Positions 44,226 to 55,546 of a stretch of 64,000 nucleotides of DNA are shown in pieces. The notes below the pieces were generated by a model. It was not told the DNA's origin. It was given only the letters and a program-made list of their open reading frames with translations, and did not search any database. Origin of the DNA: Tremella fuciformis (lineage: Eukaryota; Basidiomycota; Tremellomycetes; Tremellales; Tremellaceae); contig CP136492.1 of assembly GCA_032768795.1 (NCBI GenBank), positions 2,604,001-2,668,000 of the forward strand. The letters are read 5' to 3'. The position numbers were made by a program, and so were the translations under genes. The number at the start of each line of letters is the position of its first letter. The stretch's first letter is position 1.

Positions 44226-45393
44226 CTTCGTGTCTAATACCATTGAGGCGGACTGCGTTCGCCCCCGATGCGGGGCTGTTTCGAGGAGCTCGCGTTTTCG
44301 GGGCCGTGGGGCAGTTGGCTACAATGTGATCCGGGCTCTCACAGTATAGACACAGGTTTTTGTCCATCCGTCGCTGTCTTTCGCTGGGCGAGATCCTACC
44401 CCTCGAGTGTCCGTCGTCCTTCCGATATCTCTGGTTGGTCGGGGGTCGAGAGGGCGGATTCGGGGATCGAACGTAGTCCCTCGAAGGTCTGTCGGCGCGG
44501 TCGCGAGAGTGAGTTGTCGCCGGCGTCTCGCCGAACCTTTTCGAGGTAGCTCGCTCCGGCTCGCGCTGTAGCAAGTTGTTGCGGACACTGTCCTGCTGTA
44601 CATTGAGACGAATCGCTACGTCCGCCAGCTCTTTTAGGGATCTGGGCTCGTGCTCGCGATTCGCTATGGCCAGGCGGATCTCGGGTCGCAGACCCGACTC
44701 GAACATGTCTCGTAGGCTACGGTCCTCATACTCCACATCGGCTGAGATCGCCAGGAATCGTGCATAGTATTCCGAGACCGTGCGGGTTTGCGACAGTTTC
44801 TTGAGTCGCTGAACCGCAATTCGGTGTCTATCCGGGTCGCCGAACATGTCCTGTAACTCGGAAATGAAATGGTCCAAGTCGGAGCAAAAAAGGGGTTGTT
44901 CGATTTTCGGCCTGTTGAAGTACGGTTCCCACCAACGAAGGGCATTTCCCCGTAGGTAGGATGCCGCCCAAATGACTTGCCTCCGCGAGTCCAGGCCACC
45001 GCCTTGCATGCTAAGGTACATTCGTACCTGGGTAATGTATTGCGGTAGCTTATCGCGGTCACCGTGATATTCATCTGGGGGGTTCACCTTGAAGGATCTC
45101 GTCGCGTTCGAAATCCTCTGAGCGGACTCGAGCGGCGAGTGGTCGTGGTCGAGATCCGTGTCCGTGATCTCTTCCAGGGGTGTACCTTGCGCGGCTCCCG
45201 TGTGATGAGTGGTTGCCGGGGTGGCCCGTTCGGCCAATGCGAGACGGGCGGCCGCTAGGGCCGAGTCGCTCTGCTCCTTGGCTTGGCGAAGCTCGAGTAT
45301 CTGACGTCGGAGTTCCTCAACCTCCGTAGGAGTGTCGAGGTCCTCCGAGTCCGGGTCGACATGCGACCGTAGTTGGCGAGTGGAAGCACTCAT
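44119..45393 (-). CDS. gag: Gag protein of the chromovirus
   Basis: About 424 residues from the ATG at 45393 (MSASTRQLRS), 49 nt after the LTR. A coiled-coil-like segment near residues 25-55 (VEELRRQILELRQ) precedes the Ty3 gag capsid domain (YLRGNALRWWEPYF, FGDPDRHRIAVQRLKKLSQ). The C-terminal part is basic and contains a CX2CX4HX4C zinc knuckle, CLYCESPDHIVANC. An in-frame codon at 45447 lies within the LTR and is not a likely start. It forms the virus-like particle that packages the element RNA. Confidence 0.92.
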   Translation of the reverse strand: MSASTRQLRSHVDPDSEDLDTPTEVEELRRQILELRQAKEQSDSALAAARLALAERATPATTHHTGAAQGTPLEEITDTDLDHDHSPLESAQRISNATRSFKVNPPDEYHGDRDKLPQYITQVRMYLSMQGGGLDSRRQVIWAASYLRGNALRWWEPYFNRPKIEQPLFCSDLDHFISELQDMFGDPDRHRIAVQRLKKLSQTRTVSEYYARFLAISADVEYEDRSLRDMFESGLRPEIRLAIANREHEPRSLKELADVAIRLNVQQDSVRNNLLQREPERATSKRFGETPATTHSRDRADRPSRDYVRSPNPPSRPPTNQRYRKDDGHSRGRISPSERQRRMDKNLCLYCESPDHIVANCPTAPKTRAPRNSPASGANAVRLNGIRHEAPNANANLDHTKFDKDDSENKLAYPSPAAARYASA

Positions 45394-45424
45394 GTTCCTC
45401 GACTTGCAATACTCAGTGCGAGTA

Positions 45425-45439
45425 TAGTCGAATGTATCT
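45425..45439 (-). promoter_or_regulatory. Self-priming primer-binding site
   Basis: Two bases after the 5' LTR, the minus strand reads AGATACATTCGACTA, a perfect 15-nt complement of the LTR segment at 45549-45563. No tRNA 3'-end complement starting TGG is present at this position. The arrangement resembles Tf1, whose mRNA 5' end primes its own reverse transcription. Confidence 0.75.
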
Positions 45440-45441
45440 AA

Positions 45442-45754
45442 TGTCAAGACCGGACGTAGGATAGTCCGCGTCGAGCTGGGAAGTCGAGGTTGCCTCGCAG
45501 GGAGTATGCAATCGAGTAGGGTTACTAGAAGTAGACTGAGAGTACAAGAGATACATTCGACTAGAGATCTTCTCTACTCGAATGTCTACTATATGTATTC
45601 GAAAACCGTTCAACTATACTAGACAGTCCGAGTGCCGCATTTAGCAGTTCGGCTACTTCACCCGGATGAGGCAAGTGGGCGGTTGGCTGAGTCAGGCCGT
45701 GTGGCACTTGGCCTTGTCTCATTCCGCCACAGTCTCAGTGCCACAGTCCTGACA
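45442..45754 (-). repeat. 5' LTR of the chromovirus
   Basis: 313 bp. On the minus strand a TATA-like catatag near 45594 lies about 30 bp before TAGTCGAATGTATCT (45563-45549), a plausible transcription start and self-primer. Confidence 0.93.
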
Positions 45755-46390
45755 AGAAGGGACTGACGTCAATGACGGCCCCTTCCGGCGACTTGCCTAG
45801 CGGTATGTATCACCCCTTCAACGTCCCGGACCGCAAGGTCGAAAGCCCCGGTCTGTCATCAGCCCCTTCCTGAGACCTTCACTTCGCTGACACTGGCGAT
45901 ATTCTCAACAATAACGTATTCAAAGAGTTTGTTGGCGAACAATTCACTCAGATACTCGCCCTTCCCCGGTGTCCTGACAGTTGCCCTGACGCGCATGCCA
46001 TGTTCGAGGAGTGTCTTGACAACATGTCTAGCATTTAGCACTGCCAGAGCCGTGGTACTTACGCAGCGATGAAGCCTGATGCACCGGTGACGAGCACAAG
46101 ATCGCCTTTGTTCAGCGCTGGCATGTTTGAGGGCATGGGCCGCATCATACTGCCCTCCTGCTGATACATATAAACATTTGGCCAGGGTGGAGGGCTTCGA
46201 TGCCTACGGCAAGTGGCAGTACGGGCAAGGAGTCAAACGACCGTTCCTTTCTCCCCGCCCAGTCATTCGATGGCTTTAGTAATGCAAAGAGGCGAATCTG
46301 AGATCCGCAAGGTTAAGGCGCGTACGTGGCACATCTCTCCAAGGCCCCTGCTCTTGGCGGACATGGCTCTACTGACTTAAAGGACGTGCA

Positions 46391-47315
46391 TCATTCACGG
46401 ACCACTTTTGAGATCATGTCTAGAGCCACGATCGTCGCCTCATCCTGTCCTCTGGGCATAGACACCATAAGTGATAATGGAGCGTCCTCAAATACCAAAG
46501 GATCATCTGAACGTCAGTCCCGTATAATTCTTTCTCTCTCACATTGTCGATAAATTTCCTCGTCTTTGCTGCTCATAAAAACATGGGCCGGGGCAATTGG
46601 ATCGCTTTCCGTCGACACACTCAGCCCGGTGGGAAACACAGCTGAGGGGTAGTCGACCAAGTTGAAGATTGAGGTGTACGACCAGTACCTTGACGTGCCG
46701 CACACTGGGGCTGGACCGGGTCCAGGAGGAGAGAGGATAACGTCGACTCCCGTAGCGAGGAAGTGTGCTTGGTATGCTGGACGGAATTTGTCCCGTTCCC
46801 CACATAGCTACCATAAGCCTTGCCCAACGAAGCTAGGGATACCGACAGCGAGAAGGCTTTGTGCGGACTGAAGCTTCGAATGGCTCATCAACCACTGATT
46901 GAGGGGATGGACCGGCTCGTTCCCATCACCGGCAAACTTGATTATCCTCTCTCCCCCGTCCGCGTAGTACAGCTCGCTCTGGGTATCAGCAGGGATGCTT
47001 TATGAGGATGGGACTCGCAATCAGGCTCCACCCTTTCGCCTGCTCGAACGGGGCGTAGTCGACCACATGAAATCCAGCGACGTGTAGTTTGTCTACGGCC
47101 AAGTTCAGCGCCCTTGACATTGGCGGCTGGGGTAGTACCACCCCATCATGCCACATCACGCCGATGATCGGCTTATCTCCCCCTCTCCACTGGACTTTGG
47201 AGAGGTCCCAGTCGTTCCTTGTGCAGGTGAAGTCGTGTGCCCACGTCTCCGCATCGGAAACCGCTTGCATAATCAAGGACCGACCAGTCTGTGGAAGAGC
47301 AAGTGCTGCTTTCAT
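46391..47315 (-). pseudogene. Amidase, C-terminal remnant
   Basis: C-terminal half of a fungal amidase signature enzyme: IIGVMWHDGVVLPQPPMSRAL, ELYYADGGERI, ERDKFRPAYQAHFLATG, VDVILSPPGPGPAP, and RYWSYTSIFNLVDYPSAVFP. The N-terminal half with the Ser-Ser-Lys catalytic triad is absent because homology stops near 47300, where a truncated regulator begins on the other strand. An in-frame TAG at 46810-46808 interrupts the block before ERDKF. The join near 47000-46965 does not splice cleanly. A normal intron (46511 area) links the last exon ending SKVVRE. I read it as a decayed fragment. Confidence 0.8.
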
Positions 47316-47429
47316 TCGAGTGCTCCTTGCGCGATATTGACGATCGTGAACCTCGATCGCCCCTTGGAAATTTGGATCGGAGCAGAGTTGGCACTCTCCC
47401 CGATTACATTGCTCCGCCCGGTCATCTAC

Positions 47430-49518
47430 AGTCTTCTACGAGCTCATGGCCTGGAATATTGTCTCCCAACGTTGCCAGCACATCCGCTACCGCCACACTT
47501 GATTCCAGCAGGCAGACGAGCGACATCCTCCGCCACCTCCCCCACTCCAAGGCGGCTGAGTTTCTGGTGGATCACTTCTTTGCCGCGGTTCAAGGCTATC
47601 GTGAGTCATCTTGTGCGCGGCATCATGATCACGCTGAGATCATTATGGTATTATCGGCATGAGGCGGTATTCAAGCATGAGTTCAGTACCTTCTCGACTA
47701 TTCGCGACCAGCCTCCGGTCTTTGCCATTGATCCGGGATGGTTAGCCTTGCTATTGGCGGTCCTGACGTGCGGTCGTTCTAGGCGGTCCTGCATGTCTCT
47801 CTCCACCAACTCGGCATTCACCGAACAAGCAAGGCGGTACGGGGTCCACTCTGCTCATCTACCTGTGCTATCGCAGAATTTATTCGAGGCTCTGGAGACG
47901 AGCTTGACAGCCGCCAGATGGTTGTCGAGACCTCAAGTACGAATCCTACAAGCCCTGCTGATCATGACGCCGCAAAAGTGAGCACATATGTCTTGTTGTT
48001 TCTGAACCTGCTAACATCAATCAAGCTGTCGCGATGCGCCGGCTTCGCATTTTGCAGAGTTTGAGACCCAAGCAAGGCGGGTGTCGTGGTCATCCATTGC
48101 AATAAGGTAGGCTGCCCTATGCCTGTCAGAATCAGTGCTTATGATGGAAGCATTGCCAAACAGCTCGGGTTGCGTAGGATGCGTAGGGGGATACCTAAAG
48201 CGCTACAAGACGACCTTGCGCTGCCGAGAGAATATTCTCTGTATACGCAGCAGATCTGCAGTCGTCTATTCGCCCAGATTCTCTTCTCCGACACCATTAG
48301 CTGCTGCTCGCTGCCTGCTACAGTGCGGCGATACAGCCCTTTTGCCTTTCCGTCCGACTCATACGATACCCTGGCGCCAGGGAATTACCCAGAAGAGGCT
48401 TTGTGGAATGCTGCAGGAGAAACGGACAGTACAGCGGCTCTGGACGGGTCGCAAATAACAGCCTACGTGTGGGAATGGTATTTGTGCCGCTTAACACTAC
48501 ATGTCAGGTCAATCGTGGCAATATCTGAGCGTCATCTGGACATGGCACTTGACGCAGTGGCACAGTGCGACCAAGACATCAGGATTGACTACGTGTCTTT
48601 TCTGAGGCTCAAAGCCGTAAACGACTTGAGCGGTAGGGAAAGCTATCACTGGTTCCTGGTCAGCAGGTGAGAAGAAGGTCCAACCACATTTGTGCTGAAA
48701 GTCTTTAGTGCGTACAACTTTCGGATCCTACAGCTCCATCGAAGCTGGCTGTGCCGCTCTCAGCTCGACCCGAAATATGCTTTTTCGCAAACTCAAGCGA
48801 TGGACGCAGCCACGCAAATCCTCAGAACGCAAGAGCATCCCTTCAGGCAATATGCATCCGAGCCTTCACTCGCCGACGCATTCTTCCTGTTCGTCCATCA
48901 TTTGGCGGCGGACATAGCCGTCTTCGCTCATAGCCTCCGTCAAGATCACAACCGGGCCCGCTGGCGGAGGGAGCTGAGTTCCTCTCGGCAACTCCTTTTG
49001 CGCGAAAGTGCCCGGCTCCAGAGAATGGAGAACGGGGGTCTACGGTGGATCAAGGCATTGGACATCATGTTGGATGCGGGTTATCTCTTCCGGCACGTCC
49101 AAGGGCTCACGAGACTCAGATGCTTCGAGAAGATATTCAAGAGCCGCACGACATACCAAAAGTCCTAGAGAGACTCAAGGCCCGCCTCGCCCAGCCGGAT
49201 GAAGTCTGCGATCACACTCCAGTGTCACTACCTGAAGTGGAGAATATAATGAAGGGTATCGGAGACTCTAGTCGGGGCGACTCAGAACTTGGTCCAACTC
49301 TTGGAGCAGAACGTCGGGATTTTGCCGAATTCTCTTTGCGCGACGACGGGAGTAGTCAGGTTGTCTTGCCAGCGAGTTGGCTTGGATGGGACACTCTTGC
49401 CGCAGCTGGGCCGTCCGTTGCGCAAGAGTCGGTCTCGTTCTCACAAGGTCCAGCACCGATGGGTTACACACAGGACGCGGTGCTGGACATGATTTTCCCT
49501 TTCCTCGTGGACAACTAG
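47430..49518 (+). CDS. Fungal transcription factor fragment (fungal_trans region, no zinc cluster)
   Basis: The frame opens at 47270 without an ATG. Recognisable sequence starts near 47430 with a Ser/Thr-rich linker, then the usual regulator helices: ILRHLPHSKAAEFLVDHFF, WYYRHEAVFKHEF, IDPGWLALLLAVLTCG, and AISIAKQLGLRRM. Likely introns are about 47612-47645, 47979-48026, 48109-48153, 48669-48707 and a 50-nt one near 49079-49128. The tail ends FPFLVDN. No Zn2Cys6 exon is found upstream, where the amidase remnant lies head to head, so the 5' part was probably lost in a rearrangement. It may be a pseudogene or a zinc-cluster-less protein. Confidence 0.6.
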
Positions 49519-49885
49519 CACTAAAGAGCGACTGCAGCGAGATCGTCGAGAAGAGTCGGCGTGCTGCTAAATGAGCATGCATCAATATCTCATAAGCCGA
49601 TCTGTTCATACTCCAAAGTAGACAGCGAATGATGTAAGGCCTCGATTTGATACCCCTCACGATGCCCGTCGCCCCCGACATTCCTCACCATAACAGCAGC
49701 GGTTTTATGGCAAAGCTGGAGGCAAAACATGGCGCTTTCTTTGGCAGCGCCACCGTTTGTGGTCTCGCTCGATGCACACATCGGAGCACGTGGCCGGGCG
49801 GTCCGCCCCAAGAAAGGCTACAGCTGGGTGCGGCCATGCTTCGTCCCGCCCAATGTCGCTTGGCCACGGTTGAGAGGGGGGTCTT
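49519..49885. other. Intergenic, convergent 3' ends
   Basis: 367 bp between two convergent regulator genes; nothing recognised. Confidence 0.5.
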
Positions 49886-52800
49886 TCATGTACACGAACC
49901 CAGGTTTGCAATGACTGACAGATCAGCACACCGGGAACTCCCTCTGCCAACCATGTAAGGGTACTGACAGGTATTGAAATCAAATTCGTCATCGTGCATC
50001 TCCAGCTCTTCGGGGAAGACATATCGCTCATCAATTGTAGAAACGAATCCGTCCGATTCCCGGCGTTCAGAGCTTCCCGCACTGAGATATGTTTGGGACA
50101 GGTCCAGATGCTCAGACAGGTCGAAGAGCATCATGCGAGCCGCAAAGGAAGCATCCGAGATCTGAGACGGGTCGAACGGAACGCGCTCCAACCGAGTTTC
50201 CGATCCAAGTATTTCGGATCGCGAAGATTTGACTGTCGCTTCGTGCTCTTGAGGCGGGGAGAACGAGGCCGGCTGCGAGGTGGCAATGCAGTTGCGGACT
50301 TCTGTCACATGAGCAAGCTCCACACCGAGATACAAGTCCATACGTACGACCTTGGAGCCGCTTGACGGCGGGCTGCAGTCAGTTAGGCGGAGTAGGGACG
50401 TCGAGAGAAATTCACGAGATACCGCCTGGTGCAGAAATCCTGACTGACAGACTCGAATAAGGAAGCACCTCTCTCAACTTCGATAGAGCAAGCTTGCGAA
50501 AGATACGCGGCAGGAGAGCGGAGAACGGCTGCGGAAAAGGTGACGATGGCGGTGAAAGCGTGAAAGAAGAATAGATGGTGACGTGACGCCAGTTCAGGGT
50601 TCACAGTTCTTTGCGTGAGATACATCACTTCGAGCACACATTCACTCACATGGCTTGCTGCAGAGCGTCTATCATTGATCGAGAAGCATCCAGCGCGGCT
50701 GCCAGACTGCGCCGGAAACGTGATTGGAGTGGCTCGTGCCGGTTCTCTCGCAGAGCCTGCGCGAAGAGCAGTCGATGTGTATAGAACAAGCTGCGGTCAG
50801 AACCAAGGGTACGCTACCAAAACAGATGAGGCCTGACCCAACGTTAATGAGAAGATTCAATGCGATGCGCTGGAAGGCAAGAAGAGGTCGAGTGTCGCGA
50901 GGGCGGATGAAACCAACCCTTAGCAGGTCTGGCAATTGCGCCACAACTACAGTCGTATTCAGTACTCGACTGCTCAGCATTCCCGTACTTGTTACGCACA
51001 GATCTTGAGGGCACCGTCTAGCGCCTGAACTTCACTCCACGCTGGGCGGACCGCGGCTGTTTGCAGATCGTTGACTTGAGCGAGGATCCTAACAAGCCGG
51101 TACTGCTCTTCAGTTTGCTATTCAGAGAGTCGGGTGTTACGGAATCACTTTGTAATCATGGACTGCGAAGCACATCAGCTCTGGTCACCGTAAAGTCACT
51201 CACACATGTGGCTTTGGAAAGACTCGTCCATAAGATCGGCACAGCGGGGAAGGGATGGATACTCGCAGTCAATCGTTGCTTCGGCAATGGCTGTTGCTGA
51301 TTAGTTCGAGATACGGGCATTGGACTCACTTCTCGGTCTCCCGCGAGTGAGCGACTCGATCGTATCCTCCGCGTGGATCCGTAAGTCAGTACAATCTCTC
51401 TGTCTCAGAACGCAAGACTCACCTCCCAGAAGACCTTGCGTTTACCCTCGGTCTGATGTTCGTCAAGTGACCAGTGGGTGCCGTCTTTGTACATCCCCAG
51501 AGATTGACTGATTCGAGCTGCCATGCCCAATATGGCCCAGAACTCTTCTTTCCCGTTGAGATGACTGGGATTGTTATGTATGTATCGGCTCATCAGGTGG
51601 ATGCACTGGACCATGGCTACCGAGCTGGAAGAGTCTCGGCCATCAGCAGTGAGCCAGACATTCCGCATGGTCTCACCCAGTGCCAAAGATGCTTGGCCAA
51701 GACGAAATAGGGAGTCCGCGAGCTGTGAATCTACAGGAGTCAGCCACCTCCAATCATGCCATGTGAGCTGCTGACACGGTGAGGTAGACAGATCCATCGA
51801 TGCGCCCACAGCCATGACGAACAGCAACATGGCAAGGTGTTGATTGTTCAGCCGCTTTTGCCCATCCACTCGCTCGGCGAAGAAGGCCGACTCGTAGATA
51901 CGGTCCATCGAGCGTTCCATATTTTCGCGGTAGCACGTATTATTCAGGAATGAAGCGTTCTTTGGGCATCAGGTCATTCAGGTACAGTCAGACATAGAGG
52001 GACGAACCGTATAGTAGAGGTCAAGCATGCGGTCCGCCACATCTCTGGGTGGCATTTGACGACGGACGTCCTCCAGGGTGAAGTTGACAGTGACCGAAGG
52101 AACTCCGAGCATGCGGGAGAAGTCGGAAGACAAGGACCACATGCCAAAAGACAAGGGCTTGTCGGGAAGCAGCGTGCATGCGTTCGGGTCCTCGATGTCT
52201 TGCGTGCGAACCTCCCGTCTCAATTGAAGTCATTACGAGGGTGGTATGCACGCTCACCATGGTGTATGCGGGAGAGGCGTTGCCAAAATGTCGGCAAGTT
52301 CCAGGCAATTCTCCAAGAATGAGGTGACCATGATCATGGACCACTCCATCTGTCGTTCCGGACTGATCTCCTGCGTCCCCCTTATTCGATCCTAGCGGAC
52401 GATTCTGCTCCCGCAGGTCCCGGAGCTCTTTCTGCAAAGCACCATAAGCCTTCTGTAGCAGCTCGTAACCCTGCAAAGAGTGTTCGAGATATGCGATGTG
52501 GTCTCGATTGCTCTCGCCTGACTCTCCCGAGGTTGCAGATATGGGTGATATGGGGAAGGTCGTTTGTGCTCCAGCGTCAGCGTCTGCTGGGCAGTCCGTG
52601 ATTGCGATGAAGGTATGCTTACTACATGGGCCGTTCAGATCCCCGCCAGAGCAGGAGCTGCAATCAGTGTCAACACAACAACGAGACTTTCGTTTGCAGA
52701 GGAGCGCACTGCGCCTTTCCTTTCTTGACACAAGCGCTGCATGGTCGAAGCCGGTCGCATCTGAGCCATATCAGCTCTTGGCTGGATGTGTAATGAATGA

Positions 52801-52955
52801 CCAGCGCACCGTCGCTTGACCCTGCGGCACTCTGTACAACTAAGGATCGGTTGCATCCTATTCCCTCTGTTGCTCTGCTTTGTGGAGGAAGCCCGCTCGT
52901 CCAATGGCACTCGGCTCATGACCTCTCGAGGCTCGAACGTGAATATCTCACTCAT
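49886..52955 (-). CDS. Zn2Cys6 transcription factor
   Basis: The zinc cluster (SCTECRRVKRR joined to CDRLRPCSACVKKGKAQC; CX2CX6CX5CX2CX7C) is formed across an intron at about 52755-52803. A coiled-coil segment (YLEHSLQGYELLQKAYGAL, near 52440-52500) follows. The fungal_trans region includes PPRDVADRMLDLYYT, QHLAMLLFVMAVGA and FWAILGMAARISQSLGMYKDG. Later exons contain ALNLLINVG and FFFHAFTAIV. The C-terminus is acidic (EELEMHDDEFDF). I chose Met at 52955 or, equally likely, 52919. Exon joins between 50,300 and 52,000 were not all resolved. It neighbours a peptide transporter, which it might regulate. Confidence 0.78.
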
Positions 52956-53274
52956 TATCGACGGGTCGTGGCCTTTGACAGACAGTGTACAACGCAAAAA
53001 CAGACGGTGGAAGACATAATCGAAGAAGGGTGTCCGTGGCGCATTCAGGGAAAAGACGACGGGTTCGTCCGGTTTTCCCATTGTTATCAGGTCTCAGCAT
53101 TCATGACAGCTAAATACAAATCCTTATTCTAAAAGAAAGTGGAGCAATCGGTAACTCACAAGGCTCTGTCTAGTTTCAAGAGTCGGATCAATTGCCGGAA
53201 TCACTCTACGGACCATCGAGATGAGTCACTCTCCGCCAGTTTCTGACCCATGCACACGGTCCTTCGTCCCTCCG

Positions 53275-55546
53275 TCACGCCTTCGACGAACCGTGCTCTT
53301 CCGTGGTCTGTTCCATCCTGTTTAAATCGTTGTCCCGGCCCGTGTCCATCTTGTGGAAGAAGACCCAATTCAAAAATGACGCAAGCAAATTGGCGAGAGC
53401 AATGCCGACGAACGGCCAGATCAGGTGAGGATCTTTGAACGATGGCGAGCAAATTTCGATGAGTGCCTGCGACAGTGCCGAAGTGAAGAAGACGACAGCA
53501 ATGATGGAGCCCTTCATTCGCGGTGGAGTCATCATGTACGCCATTTCGTATGCTGTAGTCAGTCTTCCATCACTCTAATTTTCGAGCTGGCAAGAGGTGG
53601 ACTCACAGCTGACGCTGATGAGAATTCCACCGAGGGGTTGCAGCCAGAAGGGGATCATGACCAGCCAAGCAGACTGCACATCAGCCGATGCCGTTCAAAC
53701 CGGCACTGGAAAGCGCGCGAACTGACCAAGGGAGACACCTCTTTGCACGTCGTGGCGTGATAGCCGCAGGGACTCGTCTTGTACACTTGCCACTGTAGGA
53801 TAGCCGCCACCGCATTGAGCATAGCGCCGATGAAATAGCCAACACACACTGCATGTTAGTGTGCCAGTATTCTCCACTCGGTGTCGGGATACACATACTC
53901 CGTTGTATGAGGCCAAAGTTGATTCCAAGCTTACGGCAGGTAGGGTACAGAAAGTAGTTGTAGATTGGAATGGCAATCACGGTCGAGATGGGGTTGAAGT
54001 TGGACAGCAAATCGTCTGACAATGATGAGCTTCGTCACCTCCATGCGACGTTTACTCACTTGGCAGTCCGTTTGTGGTCATCGTCCCTGCCATGCTCGTG
54101 AGCACTGAATTGGTCCCCCCATCGGCCATGTACCAGAACGGAAAGAAAATGAAGACCCGCAACGCCTTCAGAGTCGCCTTGACTTCGTCGACAAACTGAT
54201 CGTCCCAGCTGATCCAGCCTTCCCTGTGCTTCGCCTCGAGTGAGTTATACTCTCCCGAAGCCTTGAGATTGGAAGGTTTGACCGCTTCCCATCCTTCGGC
54301 TGTCAGTCGGCCCGACTTGCCATGCTTGAAGGCCAATCGGGCCACTTTGATGGCATCACCGACAGAGGAGCCCGAGGCGGGATAGATGACGATGCGCTTC
54401 CGAACCCACAGCAGGGCGATGGGCATGAACATGTACACGATGCCGGGCAGGAGATATGCAAGCCAGAACCCGATCCGCTTTTCTGCGTAAGTCGTGGCGA
54501 TTCCAAAGAACGCTCCGATGTTGGTGGCCCAGTAGTAGTACAGCAGCATTCGCTCGATGGTTACTGCCGGATCGACAATGACACGCTCTCCCGATGAAAG
54601 AGTCTTGACCCATTGACGCTTGACAGTACACTGGTCAGCGATGAGGGGGGCTATGCTAGCCGTTGTCAGATTTTCCATTCTATAACGTCTTAAAGGACTC
54701 ACGCTGGTTTGATGTACCCTGAAGCAAAGGCAAGCGACAGCAGACCCAGAATGAAAGGGACAATGGCGTGACCAGCTGTGATAACGCCCGGAATTGCAGC
54801 TGGATACTTCAGTTGTGAGATAGGATCAATGAGCGTGACGTCTCACCTATGACCAAAAGGATATGTGAGACAAAGCCGATGTACAACCCGATCCAGAGTG
54901 CTTTGTAACGACCGATTTTGGCATCGGAGTGGTATCCGCCGATCAACGGGGTGCAGTAGGCGAGGAACCCGCCTATCAGCGCGTCTGATACCAACGAGAG
55001 AGATGAACGTACTGGAAGAGGACGACCAAAGCAGTAGCAGTCTGCACACCTAGTCCGAGCGCACCGGCGGATAGTTGCGAGCCTTTTGGAGGTGCGCCCT
55101 AAGATCGTCAGCAACCGAGCAGCCCATCAACGGGGACATGCGCACTGCACCATTCCCGCCTGCAGGCAGTGGTCGCTGGATGAAATTGGTGAAGACACCG
55201 GTGACACCGTAGTACGAGGCGTTGTTCGCACCGTCCACAAAACAGAGGACGTAACCGGCACCGTTGATCTTTCCATGCACCCGACGAAGTGTCCTCTTCT
55301 CCTCGGCCGTAGGAGCAGGGCCCTCCGCGATGTCAGTCTCGCCTTGGACTAGCTCGTGTCCCGTTGTCGCGTCGTCTTTTGTCGTCGGTTCGAGGGGCGA
55401 TTGTGGCTGTTCGACTTCCGTCAGAACGTGATTGACATCTTGGCCAGTGAGGATCACCCCTCGTACGACATCTCCATCTGTAGCGGCTGTCGGTGTTCAG
55501 CACAGTCCTTGAGCAGATTCACAGAAGTAAAACACCGCTCACACAT
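53275..55546 (-). CDS. POT/PTR2-type proton-coupled peptide transporter
   Basis: Membrane importer of di- and tripeptides. Family blocks are CFVDGANNASYYGVTGVFTNF in helix 1, GGYHSDAKIGRYKALWIG, PLIADQCTVKR (the PTR signature region), LLYYYWATNIGAFFGI, and MAYMMTPPRMKGSIIAVVFF near the end. The charged N-terminus of about 50 residues is typical of the fungal PTR2 group. The first coding exon appears to be only ATGT (55543-55546), spliced over a 56-nt intron to 55486; other introns are 40-50 nt. The stop is at 53275. It is divergent from the oxygenase gene. Substrate preference is not predictable. Confidence 0.88.

Larger units (their letters stand above)
38336..45754 (-). mobile_element. Ty3/Gypsy chromovirus, 7,419 bp, complete
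   Basis: Two 313-bp LTRs (38336-38648 and 45442-45754) appear identical by eye and are flanked by the 5-bp target duplication AGAAG (38331-38335 and 45755-45759). The coding order on the minus strand is gag, then pol (protease, RT, RNase H, integrase, chromodomain), which makes it a chromovirus. A self-priming primer-binding site lies 2 nt after the 5' LTR, and a polypurine tract lies next to the 3' LTR. A spliced gene on the plus strand occupies 38868-40547 between pol and the 3' LTR. Identical LTRs and an otherwise intact target gene indicate a very recent insertion. Confidence 0.95.
37299..46124 (-). pseudogene. NAD-dependent epimerase/reductase (extended SDR) split by a Ty3/Gypsy element
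   Basis: Extended short-chain dehydrogenase close to methylglyoxal/carbonyl and dihydroflavonol-type reductases. The N-terminal part lies at 45755-46124 with the cofactor motif VTGASGFIAA and AFDLAVRDVEGVIHTASPF. The C-terminal part lies at 37299-38335 with NNAATLEELFEPAIKG, KRVVCTSSTAAIL, the DQYRAASKTLAEKAFW catalytic Tyr-Lys block, and RAHVLALLVPEAAGQRF. Ten exons sum to exactly 351 codons once the transposon and one AGAAG copy are left out, so the insertion is the only lesion I see. Intron 45763-45796 is GC-AG. An in-frame ATG at 46136 is an alternative start. A full-length product is impossible unless the whole 7.4-kb insert is spliced out. Confidence 0.9.

Noticed and set aside
45394..45447. 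Upstream start for Gag
   Set aside because: It would begin inside the LTR, upstream of or across the primer-binding site.
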